9,792 bases of DNA from Gemmatimonadaceae bacterium (GCA_013361745.1 JABFXM010000168.1:1-9792), one strand, 5' to 3'. Positions 1 to 6,231 are shown, numbered from the stretch's first letter. Notes: a model not told the origin generated them from the letters alone. A program made the numbers and translations.

Positions 1-62
1 GGCCGCTGCAGGAATGGCACGCGCTCATCCCCGACCCCGCCGCCGCGCGCAGCGGACGATGA
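1..62 (+). CDS. 3' end of an unidentified upstream gene (partial)
   Basis: From base 3 an open frame reads [19 protein letters not shown] and stops at the TGA at 60-62. That TGA overlaps the ATG of the next gene (59-61) as ATGA. The following gene pair (stop 632-634, start 631) uses exactly the same ATGA junction, which is the main reason to believe this frame is a real gene end and part of the same operon. Only 19 residues are visible, too few to assign a family. Its position suggests another sugar-nucleotide or polysaccharide assembly gene, but that is inference only. Confidence 0.5.
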   Translation, partial: PLQEWHALIPDPAAARSGR

Positions 63-634
63 GCGACCACTTCGTCCACGAGTCCGCGTACGTCGACGAC
101 GGGGCGGCGATCGGCAAGGGGACGAAGGTCTGGCACTTCTGCCACGTGATGCCCGGCGCCGTCATCGGCGAGCGGAGCAGCCTCGGGCAGAACTGCGTCG
201 TGATGTCGGGGACTCGCATCGGCAACAACGTGAAGATCCAGAACAACGTCTCCGTCTACGAGGGCGTCGAGCTCGAGGACGACGTGTTCTGCGGCCCCTC
301 GATGGTCTTCACCAACGTCATCAACCCGCGCAGCCACGTCTCGCGGAAGAGCGAGTACCGGCGCACGCTCGTGAAGCGCGGGGCCTCGATCGGCGCGAAC
401 GCGACGATCGTCTGCGGCGTCACGCTCGGCGAGTACGCCTTCGTCGGCGCCGGCGCGGTCGTCACCACCGACGTGCTCCCGTACGCGCTGATGGTCGGCG
501 TGCCGGCGAAGCGCCGCGGCTGGATGTGTCAGTGCGGCGAGCGCCTCCCCGACAGCGGCGTCGGAACGTGCGCCGCCTGCGGATCGTCGTACGAGCGCGC
601 AGGCGAAGGCATCCGACGAGTGGAGGAGCGATGA
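59..634 (+). CDS. wbpD: WbpD/WlbB-type UDP-sugar 3-N-acetyltransferase
   Basis: 191 residues. This is a left-handed beta-helix (hexapeptide repeat) acetyltransferase, predicted to transfer acetyl from acetyl-CoA to the 3-amino group of UDP-2-acetamido-3-amino-2,3-dideoxy-glucuronic acid in the cytoplasm. Visible support: isoleucine/valine-rich hexapeptide turns over about residues 9-80 and 107-150 (for example AIGKGT, VIGERS, RIGNNV, SIGANA), the loop FTNVINPRS at 84-92 that holds the family's conserved Asn, [14 protein letters not shown] at 96-109, and the exit motif [11 protein letters not shown]. The C-terminus has C157xC159 and C171xxC174, a small zinc-ribbon-like tail common in this family. 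I chose ATG 59 over the in-frame start at 14 because the extra 15 residues are Arg-rich and outside the fold, and because 59 makes an ATGA overlap with the upstream frame. It overlaps the next gene by 4 nt. Full length. The exact sugar substrate is inferred from the neighbouring genes. Confidence 0.9.
   Translation: MSDHFVHESAYVDDGAAIGKGTKVWHFCHVMPGAVIGERSSLGQNCVVMSGTRIGNNVKIQNNVSVYEGVELEDDVFCGPSMVFTNVINPRSHVSRKSEYRRTLVKRGASIGANATIVCGVTLGEYAFVGAGAVVTTDVLPYALMVGVPAKRRGWMCQCGERLPDSGVGTCAACGSSYERAGEGIRRVEER
622..628 (+). promoter_or_regulatory. Shine-Dalgarno sequence that fixes the wbpB start
   Basis: GGAGGAG lies just ahead of the ATG at 631 (about 2-5 nt spacing depending on alignment). It is the only strong ribosome-binding site in the left block and supports ATG 631 over the upstream in-frame start at 526, which lies deep inside the previous gene. 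Confidence 0.7.
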
Positions 635-1689
635 CGAGCAAGCCGATCACGGGACGCGACGTGCGCATCGCGCTCGTCGGCTGCGGGCGAATCTCCGGCA
701 ACCACTTCGACGCCTTCCGCAAGATCGACGGTCTGCAGCTCGTCGCCGTGTGCGACAGCGTCCCCGAACGCGCTCGCGCCGCCGCCGAAGCGAACGGAGT
801 CCCCTCGTTCACGAGCTTCGAGGAGATGCTGCACGGCGTCGCCTGCGACGCGGTCGCGATCTGCACGCCATCGGGGCTCCACCCGCAGCTCGGAATCATC
901 GCGGCGAAGCTCGGCAAGCACGTCATCACCGAGAAGCCGATGGCGATCTCCCTCGCCGCGGCCGACGAGCTGGTCGCCGCCTGCGACGCGGCGGGCGTCA
1001 ATCTGTTCGTCGTGAAGCAGAACCGGCTCAATGCGCCGATCCAGCTGCTGAAGCGCGCGCTGGACAAGGGTCGCTTCGGGCGCCTCTACCTCGCCAACAC
1101 GACGGTGCGATGGACGCGGCCGCAGGAGTACTACGATCAGGCCCCCTGGCGCGGGACGTGGGAGTTCGACGGCGGCGCCTTCATGAACCAGGCGTCGCAC
1201 TACGTCGATCTGATCCAGTGGCTGGTCGGCCCCGTCGAGAGCGTGATGGCGAAGACCGCGACCCTCGCCCGCCGCATCGAGGCCGAGGACACCGGGATCG
1301 CGGTGCTGAAGTTCAGGAACGGCGCCCTCGGCACGATCGAGGTCACGATGCTCACCTACCCGAAGAACCTCGAGGGGTCGATCACGATCCTCGGCGAGAA
1401 GGGCTCGGTGAAGATCTCGGGGACCGCGGTCAACCGCGTCGAGACCTGGCAGTTCGCCGACTACGACGACGACGACAAGCTCGTGGAAGCGACTGCGACG
1501 AACCCGCCGAACGTGTACGGCTTCGGCCACGAGGCGTACTACCGGAACGTGCTCAAGGTGCTGCGCGGCGAGGCGACGCCCGACACCGATGGCCGCGCCG
1601 GACGGAAGTCGCTCGAGCTGATCCTCGGCATCTACGAGTCGGCGAAGACCGGGCGCGACGTGCCGCTGCCGCTGAGGGTGACGCTCTAG
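631..1689 (+). CDS. wbpB: WbpB/WlbA-type UDP-GlcNAcA 3-dehydrogenase (Gfo/Idh/MocA family)
   Basis: 352 residues, the usual Gfo/Idh/MocA size. It is predicted to oxidise C3 of UDP-N-acetylglucosaminuronic acid to the 3-keto intermediate using bound NAD(H), in the cytoplasm. The N-terminal Rossmann fold shows [13 protein letters not shown] (13-25), an acidic end to beta-2 (AVCDS, 39-43), TPSGLH (79-84) and the family signature EKPMA (101-105) with catalytic-type Lys102. The C-terminal domain has [15 protein letters not shown] (186-200), with His190 and Asp193 in the positions usual for substrate and catalysis. The start is ATG 631, supported by GGAGGAG and by the ATGA overlap with the acetyltransferase. 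The KNHF-like stretch after the glycine loop and the flanking wbpD/E/A-like genes favour WlbA/WbpB over other MocA oxidoreductases. The alternative is a different sugar-nucleotide or inositol dehydrogenase. Confidence 0.87.
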   Translation: MTSKPITGRDVRIALVGCGRISGNHFDAFRKIDGLQLVAVCDSVPERARAAAEANGVPSFTSFEEMLHGVACDAVAICTPSGLHPQLGIIAAKLGKHVITEKPMAISLAAADELVAACDAAGVNLFVVKQNRLNAPIQLLKRALDKGRFGRLYLANTTVRWTRPQEYYDQAPWRGTWEFDGGAFMNQASHYVDLIQWLVGPVESVMAKTATLARRIEAEDTGIAVLKFRNGALGTIEVTMLTYPKNLEGSITILGEKGSVKISGTAVNRVETWQFADYDDDDKLVEATATNPPNVYGFGHEAYYRNVLKVLRGEATPDTDGRAGRKSLELILGIYESAKTGRDVPLPLRVTL

Positions 1690-1718
1690 GCGCGCTACGA
1701 GTTCGGGCGCCCTCCCGC

Positions 1719-1724
1719 TAGATT
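1719..1724 (+). promoter_or_regulatory. weak -10-like box in the wbpB-wbpE gap
   Basis: TAGATT matches the bacterial -10 consensus at four of six bases and sits in an otherwise GC-rich gap, a few bases before the heptamer hairpin. No matching -35 hexamer is present at 16-18 nt upstream (the bases there read TACGAG). If used, transcription would start near 1731, inside the left arm of the hairpin. Low confidence. Confidence 0.2.
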
Positions 1725-1726
1725 GG

Positions 1727-1791
1727 TAGCCAGTAGCCAGTAGTCAGTTGCCAGCGGGCGTCACTGGCAACTGGCAGCTGGCCGCTGGCAA
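1727..1791. repeat. heptamer inverted array (4 + 4 units) forming a hairpin
   Basis: The left arm is four exact 7-nt units: TAGCCAG (1727), TAGCCAG (1734), TAGTCAG (1741) and TTGCCAG (1748). A 9-nt loop (1755-1763) follows, then four units of the reverse complement type: CTGGCAA (1764), CTGGCAG (1771), CTGGCCG (1778) and CTGGCAA (1785). The arms pair in register over 28 positions: the innermost 7 bp are perfect, the only mismatches fall at unit position 2 of the first three units, and three other differences are G-U wobbles in RNA. The structure ends 16 nt before the wbpE ATG. It is not followed by a T-run, so it is not a classical intrinsic terminator. Confidence 0.85.
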
Positions 1792-1807
1792 CCCCAATCA
1801 CCTGCGC

Positions 1808-2920
1808 ATGCCCGTCCCCCTTCTCGATCTCAAGGCCCAGCACCAGACCATCCGCGACGAGATGGTCAAGGCCGTGATGGATGTCGTCGACAGCCAGCTG
1901 TTCATCCTCGGCGAGCCCGTGAAGCAGCTCGAGGCCGAGGTGGCGGCGCTGTCGCACGCGAAGTTCGCGATCGGCTGCGCCAACGGTACCGACGCGATCC
2001 TCCTCGCCATGCGCGCCCTCGACATCGGCCGCGGCGACGAGGTCGTCACCACGCCCTTCACCTTCTTCGCGACCGCGGGCACGATCCACAACGTCGGCGC
2101 GACGCCGGTATTCGTCGACATCGAGCCGAAGACCTTCAACATCGATCCGCAGGCGATCGCAGGTGGGATCACGAAGAAGACGAAGGCGGTCATTCCGGTG
2201 GACCTCTTCGGCGCGATGGCGCCGATCGAGGAGGTGAAGAAGGTCGCGGGCTCCCTCCCCGTCATCGAGGACGCCGCGCAGTCCATCGGCGCCCGGCGCA
2301 AGATCGACGGCAAGTGGGTGATGGCCGGCGAGGCCGCGACGATCGGCACGTTCAGCTTCTTCCCGAGCAAGAACCTCGGCGGCTACGGCGACGGGGGGAT
2401 GATCGTCACGCAGGATCAGGCGATCGCCGAGCGATTGATGCGTCTCCGCGTGCACGGCGGCGCGAAGCAGTACTTCCACGACGAGGTCGGGTACAACAGC
2501 CGCCTCGACGCGCTGCAGGCCGCGGTGCTGCAGGCGAAGCTCCCGCACCTCGCGCAGTGGAGCGCGAAGCGCCGCGAGCACGCCCGCTTCTACGACGACG
2601 CGTTCCGCAATCTCGATGGCGTGGTGACGCCGTACGTCGACCCGAAGAACGAGTCGATCTACAACCAGTACACCATTCGCGCGAAGCGTCGCGACGAGCT
2701 GCAGGCGTTCCTGAAGGAGAAGGGAATCGGCTCGTCGATCTACTACCCGCTGCCGCTGCATCTCCAGCCCTGCTTCGCCTACCTCGGCTACAAGAAGGGG
2801 CAATGCCCCGTCGCGGAGCAGGCGGCGACGGAGGTACTGTCGTTGCCTGTGTTCCCCGAGCTCACCCAGTCGCAGCTCGACGAGGTCGTGGGCGCGGTCC
2901 GTGCCTTCTACGGGCGCTGA
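1808..2920 (+). CDS. wbpE: WbpE/WlbC-type UDP-3-keto-sugar aminotransferase (DegT/DnrJ/EryC1)
   Basis: 370 residues. This is a PLP-dependent aminotransferase, predicted to convert the 3-keto product of WbpB to UDP-2-acetamido-3-amino-2,3-dideoxy-glucuronic acid with glutamate as amino donor. Visible motifs: PLLDLKAQH at the N-terminus (4-12), NGTDAILLAMRAL (59-71), PFTFFATA (83-90), VIEDAAQSIGA (152-162) with Asp155 and Gln158 for the cofactor, and FSFFPSKNLGGYGDGGM (182-198) with Lys188 as the Schiff-base lysine. YNSRLDALQAAVL (229-241) and PLPLHLQPCF (314-323) are also family-typical. I chose ATG 1808: the longer frame from TTG 1748 would be encoded by the heptamer hairpin and adds 20 non-family residues. 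No Shine-Dalgarno sequence is visible before ATG 1808. Separated from wbpB by 118 nt and followed by wbpA after 30 nt. Confidence 0.9.
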   Translation: MPVPLLDLKAQHQTIRDEMVKAVMDVVDSQLFILGEPVKQLEAEVAALSHAKFAIGCANGTDAILLAMRALDIGRGDEVVTTPFTFFATAGTIHNVGATPVFVDIEPKTFNIDPQAIAGGITKKTKAVIPVDLFGAMAPIEEVKKVAGSLPVIEDAAQSIGARRKIDGKWVMAGEAATIGTFSFFPSKNLGGYGDGGMIVTQDQAIAERLMRLRVHGGAKQYFHDEVGYNSRLDALQAAVLQAKLPHLAQWSAKRREHARFYDDAFRNLDGVVTPYVDPKNESIYNQYTIRAKRRDELQAFLKEKGIGSSIYYPLPLHLQPCFAYLGYKKGQCPVAEQAATEVLSLPVFPELTQSQLDEVVGAVRAFYGR

Positions 2921-2941
2921 CGAACTCTCTGTCCCATCCCT

Positions 2942-2946
2942 GAGGA
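2942..2946 (+). promoter_or_regulatory. ribosome-binding site for the GTG start of wbpA
   Basis: GAGGA lies 4 nt before GTG 2951. It supports the non-ATG start; no in-frame ATG precedes the Rossmann motif that could replace it. Confidence 0.6.
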
Positions 2947-2950
2947 ATAC

Positions 2951-4267
2951 GTGAAGGACCAGCTTCTGAAGCGGATCGCCGACCGTTCGGCGACGGTCGC
3001 CGTGGTCGGACTCGGCTACGTCGGACTGCCGCTCGCGGTCGAGTTCGCGAAGGCCGGCTTCCGCGTCATCGGCTACGACGTCAGCACGCGCGGGACCGAG
3101 CTGCTGATGCGCGGCGAGTCGCACATCCAGGACGTCCCGGCGAGCGACATCGCGGCGCTCGTGAAGAGCGGCAAGTTCGTCGCGACGACCGACGAGAGCC
3201 GGCTCAAGGAAGCCGACGCGATCTCGATCGCCGTGCCGACGCCGCTCGCCAAGACACGCGACCCGGACATGACCTACGTCATCGCCGCCGCGGAGGCGGT
3301 GAAGCGTCAGGCCCATCCCGGACTGCTCATCGTCCTCGAGAGCACGACCTACCCCGGCACGACGCGCGAGGTCATGCAGCCGCGCCTCGAGTCGTTAGGC
3401 CTCACCGTCGGCAAGGACGTGTTCCTCGCCTTCAGCCCCGAGCGGGTCGATCCGGGGAACGAGAAGTGGAACACGAAGAACACGCCGAAGGTCGTCGGCG
3501 GGATCACCCCCGCCTGCACCGAGGTCGCCACGGCGCTCTACGAGACCTGCATCGACACGACGGTTCGCGTGAGCACCCCGGAGGCGGCCGAGCTCGTGAA
3601 GCTGCTCGAGAACACCTTCCGATCGGTGAACATCGGGCTGGTGAACGAGATGGCGATCATGTGCGACAAACTCGGCGTCGACGTCTGGGAAGTCATCGAC
3701 GCCGCGGCGACGAAGCCCTTCGGCTTCATGAAGTTCACCCCGGGGCCCGGCATCGGCGGGCATTGCATCCCGCTCGACCCGCACTACCTCGCGTGGAAGA
3801 TGCGGACGCTGAACTATCGCACGCGCTTCATCGAGCTCGCGAGCGAGATCAACAGCGCGATGCCCGAATACGTCGTCGAGAAGACCGTCATCGCGCTCAA
3901 CGACGACAGCAAGGCGGTCCGCGGGAGCCGGATCCTCGTGCTGGGGGTCGCCTACAAGCGTGACATCGACGACATGCGCGAGAGCCCTGCGCTCGACGTG
4001 ATCCGGCTCCTCGAGGAGCGCGGAGCGAAGGTGGACTATCACGACCCTCACGTTCCGAGCTTCCGCGAGGATGGCCACGAGCGGAAGGGAGTCGCGCTTA
4101 CCGACGCCACGATCGCCGGCGCGGACGCGGTCGTCATCGTGACCGATCACCACGCGATCGACTACCGGAATCTCGTCGACAAGGCAAAGGTGGTCGTCGA
4201 CACCCGTAACGCCCTCGCGAAGGTCCCGGCCGGCAAGGCGCGCGTCGTGACCCTCGCCGCGCGCTAG
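2951..4267 (+). CDS. wbpA: WbpA-type UDP-N-acetyl-D-glucosamine 6-dehydrogenase
   Basis: 438 residues, the usual size. A nucleotide-sugar dehydrogenase of the UDP-Glc/UDP-ManNAc/UDP-GlcNAc dehydrogenase family, predicted to oxidise the C6 hydroxyl of UDP-GlcNAc to a carboxylate in two NAD+-dependent steps, giving UDP-GlcNAcA. N-terminal NAD domain: VAVVGLGYVGLPLA (16-29), VPTP (95-98), ESTTYPGTT (130-138) and FSPERVDPG (161-169) with Glu164. Central domain: ELVKLLENT (214-222) with Lys217 and Asn221. Catalytic cysteine: GPGIGGHCIPLDPHYL (265-280), Cys272 and Asp276. C-terminal domain: GVAYKRDIDDMRESPA (332-347). GTG start with a nearby GAGGA. It performs the first step of the pathway although it is the last gene of the block. 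Substrate (GlcNAc rather than ManNAc or Glc) is inferred mainly from the neighbouring wbpB/D/E genes. Its stop codon lies at the centre of a perfect 34-nt palindrome. Confidence 0.9.
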   Translation: MKDQLLKRIADRSATVAVVGLGYVGLPLAVEFAKAGFRVIGYDVSTRGTELLMRGESHIQDVPASDIAALVKSGKFVATTDESRLKEADAISIAVPTPLAKTRDPDMTYVIAAAEAVKRQAHPGLLIVLESTTYPGTTREVMQPRLESLGLTVGKDVFLAFSPERVDPGNEKWNTKNTPKVVGGITPACTEVATALYETCIDTTVRVSTPEAAELVKLLENTFRSVNIGLVNEMAIMCDKLGVDVWEVIDAAATKPFGFMKFTPGPGIGGHCIPLDPHYLAWKMRTLNYRTRFIELASEINSAMPEYVVEKTVIALNDDSKAVRGSRILVLGVAYKRDIDDMRESPALDVIRLLEERGAKVDYHDPHVPSFREDGHERKGVALTDATIAGADAVVIVTDHHAIDYRNLVDKAKVVVDTRNALAKVPAGKARVVTLAAR

Positions 4268-4282
4268 CGCGCGGCGAGGGTC
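4249..4282. terminator. perfect 34-nt palindrome centred on the wbpA stop codon
   Basis: The 17-nt left arm GACCCTCGCCGCGCGCT (4249-4265) is followed immediately by its exact reverse complement (4266-4282). The TAG stop (4265-4267) lies at the centre. A transcript would fold into a very GC-rich stem with a minimal loop. There is no T-run after it, so a standard intrinsic terminator is not shown. It may be a pause or Rho-linked end, an mRNA 3'-end stabiliser, or part of the larger structure that continues to 4411. Because the left arm is coding, it also encodes the last residues TLAAR. Confidence 0.6.
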
Positions 4283-4381
4283 GGGGATCGGGGGTAAGGG
4301 ATACGCAACGGCGACGCGGCAGGAGCCCTCCTCCCCCCGCGTCCCACATCCTGCCGACCCCCGACCCCTGACTCCTGACTC
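4278..4381. repeat. second heptamer inverted array with 48-nt loop
   Basis: The left arm is GGGTCGG (4278), GGATCGG (4285), GGGTAAG (4292) and GGATACG (4299). The right arm is CCGACCC (4354), CCGACCC (4361), CTGACTC (4368) and CTGACTC (4375). Reverse-complemented, the right arm reads GAGTCAG twice and GGGTCGG twice. The two outer unit pairs match through Watson-Crick and G-U pairs with one mismatch; the two inner pairs are more decayed. The loop (4306-4353) includes a small AGGAG-CC-CTCCT inverted repeat at 4321-4332 and a run of six C. The architecture matches the array at 1727-1791. Confidence 0.75.
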
Positions 4382-4411
4382 CTGCGCGCGGCGCAAAGCG
4401 CCGCGCGCAGG
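4381..4411. terminator. 14-bp GC hairpin with AAA loop
   Basis: CCTGCGCGCGGCGC (4381-4394), loop AAA, then the exact reverse complement (4398-4411). With one G-U pair the stem extends outward to 17 bp. It directly abuts the right heptamer arm. No T-run follows, so termination is only a candidate role. Its arms share 10-nt segments with the palindrome at 4249-4282, allowing alternative pairings between the two. Confidence 0.55.
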
Positions 4412-4426
4412 GGCCCGAACATTGCG

Positions 4427-4432
4427 TTGACA
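4427..4432 (+). promoter_or_regulatory. isolated TTGACA (-35-like)
   Basis: A perfect TTGACA follows the hairpin region in the gap before the export operon. The bases 17-18 nt further on (around 4450-4456, GTGAGCT) do not resemble a -10 box, so only half a sigma70 promoter is visible. Position between a terminator-like region and a new operon is right for a promoter, but the match may be chance. Confidence 0.25.
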
Positions 4433-4499
4433 GCGGCCGCGAGCGGCAGGTGAGCTCGCCTGAGCCCCGCATTTCCGGCTCGAATCCGCGACGCTCGAT

Positions 4500-4525
4500 C
4501 ACGGTCACGGCCAGTCGTGACCGTG
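4500..4525. promoter_or_regulatory. perfect 10-bp inverted repeat ahead of wzi (candidate operator)
   Basis: CACGGTCACG (4500-4509), spacer GCCAGT, CGTGACCGTG (4516-4525): two exact 10-nt half-sites with centres 16 nt apart, ending 23 nt before the GTG at 4549. Spacing and symmetry fit a dimeric transcription factor site; a 5'-leader hairpin is the alternative. Its presence argues that this stretch is upstream regulatory DNA and not the N-terminus of wzi, although the frame is open back to GTG 4450. Confidence 0.45.
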
Positions 4526-4548
4526 CGTCGCCAGTCATTCCCAAAATC

Positions 4549-6231
4549 GTGTACCGCGAGACACCTGCCCCCCCCAATGTCGCGGCGCGCCCGTCACGGT
4601 GCGCCGAGCGGCGGTCGTCAGCGCGACGCGTCCTCGCGTCGTGCCTCTTCGGCGTCGCCCTGATCGCGCCGTTCGCGCCGATCGCGGCGCAGCACCCGCT
4701 CGTCTCGCTGCCGTTCGACGATCCCGCCTATCAGATCTTCGAGGGACTCCTTCGCGGCGGCTGCCAGCCGGCGCGAGTCTCGGCGTACCGTCCCTATCTG
4801 CTGCGCGACATCCGGGTCGCCGTGCGCCGCGCCGAGTCCGACTCGTCGTGCGCGCCCGTGCTCGTCGCCGCGCTGCACGACCGCTTCACGCGCGACACCT
4901 TCGACATCTTCAGCGATAACGAAGGCTTGCTCACCGCCGGCGGTGCGCTCACCGTGCGCGCGACGCAGCTGTCGAACGGGGAGTTCCGCCCGCTCTGGCG
5001 TGGCATCCGGCCGAAGGAGCTGGGTGATCCGCCTGTCGCCGGCGTCGCGCAGGGACGCGTGACCTGGGGCTCGAAGAACGTGGTCGCGGTGGCCGAGGGC
5101 GTCGGGTACACGCATCGCCGCAACGAACCCGCCCTCCACCAGCGCGCGGTCCGAAGCACTTCGGGCGCCGTCGATTTCGGCGAGAGCTACCTCAACGCGC
5201 AGCTCGGGCGTTGGCTGACCTTCTCCTTCGGGCGCGCGAACGAGGCATGGCTGGGAGAGGGCAGGGAGTCGCTCGTGCTCTCGGCCTGGGGGCCTTCCCT
5301 CGACCGTATCGAGCTCACCGGGCGGTGGCGCCGCGTCGAGGCTCGCGCACTTCTCGCGACCATCTCCTCCGTCGAGCTCAATCCGGCGGTCGATAGCCTT
5401 CCGGTCGGCGCGGTCGCGCGGCGTTTCTACCGCCAGCTGATCGGGCACGCCCTGACCGTTCGCCCGACGAGTGCCGTCGAAGTCTCGCTCGGCGAGACGA
5501 TTCTCCTGTCGCGCGGTACGCAGACGCTCGAGCTGGCGTACATGAATCCGTTCATGGCGTATGTCGTCACCCAGAACGACACGTCGCGCTACAACGCGAC
5601 GCAGGACGACAATCTGCAGGTCTTCGGGGGCGTGCGTCTTCACAGTGGAGGCTCGGCGCTGCAGGCGGACCTCCTGATCGACGACGTTCAGATCGACCCC
5701 AAGGACCGGAAGACGGTGCAGGACCAGCTCGCGTGGTCGCTTCGCGGCACGCAGTCGATCCCGTTGATCATTCCCGCGAGCGCGGTCGCCGAGTACCGCC
5801 ACGTGAACAGCTACACGTACCTGCGCAACTTCTACGCGACCGCGTATCAGAATTACGACGCGCCCCTGGGGAGCGAGCTGGGACCCGACGCCGATCTCTG
5901 GCGGCTCGGCGGGGAGCTCTGGCCGAGCGGGACGATGCAGCTGACCGGGGGCGTCTCCGGCTGGCGTCAGGGGGCGCAGCGGATCGACCAGCGCTTCGGT
6001 CGTAACTCGAACGGCCATGCCGGCCAGCCGTACCCGAGCGTCACGCCCGATCGGCCGTTCGCGCAGCGCGCGATCCTCGCCGACGCGGCCGCATCGTACC
6101 TGAAGTATCCCGTGACGCTCACGGCGCGACTCGAGGCTGCACGTGTCAAGAACCCGAACAACCAGCTGAGCGCCACGGCATCCTATGTGCGTTTGCAGCT
6201 GACAGGACGATATGCATATCGCCTTCCCTGA
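4549..6231 (+). CDS. wzi: Wzi-like outer-membrane capsule/EPS assembly protein
   Basis: 560 residues from GTG 4549. In the Wzi family an outer-membrane beta-barrel binds exported polysaccharide at the cell surface. Seen here: a basic n-region (RRSSARR, 21-27), a hydrophobic stretch (about 28-47) and a likely signal-peptidase site near IAAQ (45-48), then FDDPAYQIFEGLLRGG with a helix-like N-terminal part. The rest is rich in alternating hydrophobic, strand-like segments, with Wzi-type stretches GRANEAWLGEGRESLVLS, RRFYRQLIGHALTV, LAYMNPFMAYV and LQADLLIDDVQID. It ends in strand-like QLTGRYAYRLP, without the C-terminal aromatic typical of many barrels. Start is uncertain: the frame is open from GTG 4450 (593 residues), but that extra piece spans the inverted repeat, has atypical codon third positions and would place 61 residues before the signal helix. 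Neither start has a clear ribosome-binding site. Overlaps the next gene by 20 nt. Family call is from motifs only. Confidence 0.78.
   Translation: MYRETPAPPNVAARPSRCAERRSSARRVLASCLFGVALIAPFAPIAAQHPLVSLPFDDPAYQIFEGLLRGGCQPARVSAYRPYLLRDIRVAVRRAESDSSCAPVLVAALHDRFTRDTFDIFSDNEGLLTAGGALTVRATQLSNGEFRPLWRGIRPKELGDPPVAGVAQGRVTWGSKNVVAVAEGVGYTHRRNEPALHQRAVRSTSGAVDFGESYLNAQLGRWLTFSFGRANEAWLGEGRESLVLSAWGPSLDRIELTGRWRRVEARALLATISSVELNPAVDSLPVGAVARRFYRQLIGHALTVRPTSAVEVSLGETILLSRGTQTLELAYMNPFMAYVVTQNDTSRYNATQDDNLQVFGGVRLHSGGSALQADLLIDDVQIDPKDRKTVQDQLAWSLRGTQSIPLIIPASAVAEYRHVNSYTYLRNFYATAYQNYDAPLGSELGPDADLWRLGGELWPSGTMQLTGGVSGWRQGAQRIDQRFGRNSNGHAGQPYPSVTPDRPFAQRAILADAAASYLKYPVTLTARLEAARVKNPNNQLSATASYVRLQLTGRYAYRLP
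4568..4575 (+). repeat. poly-C tract (8 C) in the wzi N-terminus
   Basis: Eight consecutive C lie between the GTG 4549 start and the signal peptide of the Wzi-like gene. A one-base change here would shift the frame before the signal sequence. It is the longest C run I noticed in the window. It could be a slippage-prone site, a sequencing-error hot spot, or neutral. Confidence 0.6.

Noticed and set aside
1462..1482. DYDDDDK in the WbpB-like protein (residues 277-283), resembling an enterokinase/FLAG-type tag.
   Set aside because: It arises from a GAC repeat inside a natural acidic loop of an otherwise intact native gene; nothing suggests an engineered tag.
1705..1712. GGGCGCCC palindrome after wbpB as a terminator.
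   Set aside because: Only 8 bp, self-complementary without a loop and without a T-run; expected by chance in GC-rich DNA.
1748..1807. N-terminal extension of wbpE from TTG 1748.
   Set aside because: It would be encoded by the heptamer repeat, lacks family similarity, and ATG 1808 leads directly into the conserved PLLDLKAQ N-terminus.
4427..4500. tRNA-like pieces (a GGCCGCGAGCGG D-arm-like stretch and CTCGAATCC T-loop-like stretch) in the wzi upstream region.
   Set aside because: No anticodon arm, the T stem has a mismatch, and acceptor ends do not pair; at most a chance resemblance or a heavily decayed relic.
4577..4663. ATG 4577 as a start for the Wzi-like gene.
   Set aside because: It is out of frame with the signal peptide and barrel and ends at a TGA after 28 codons; using it would require a frameshift for which there is no other evidence.
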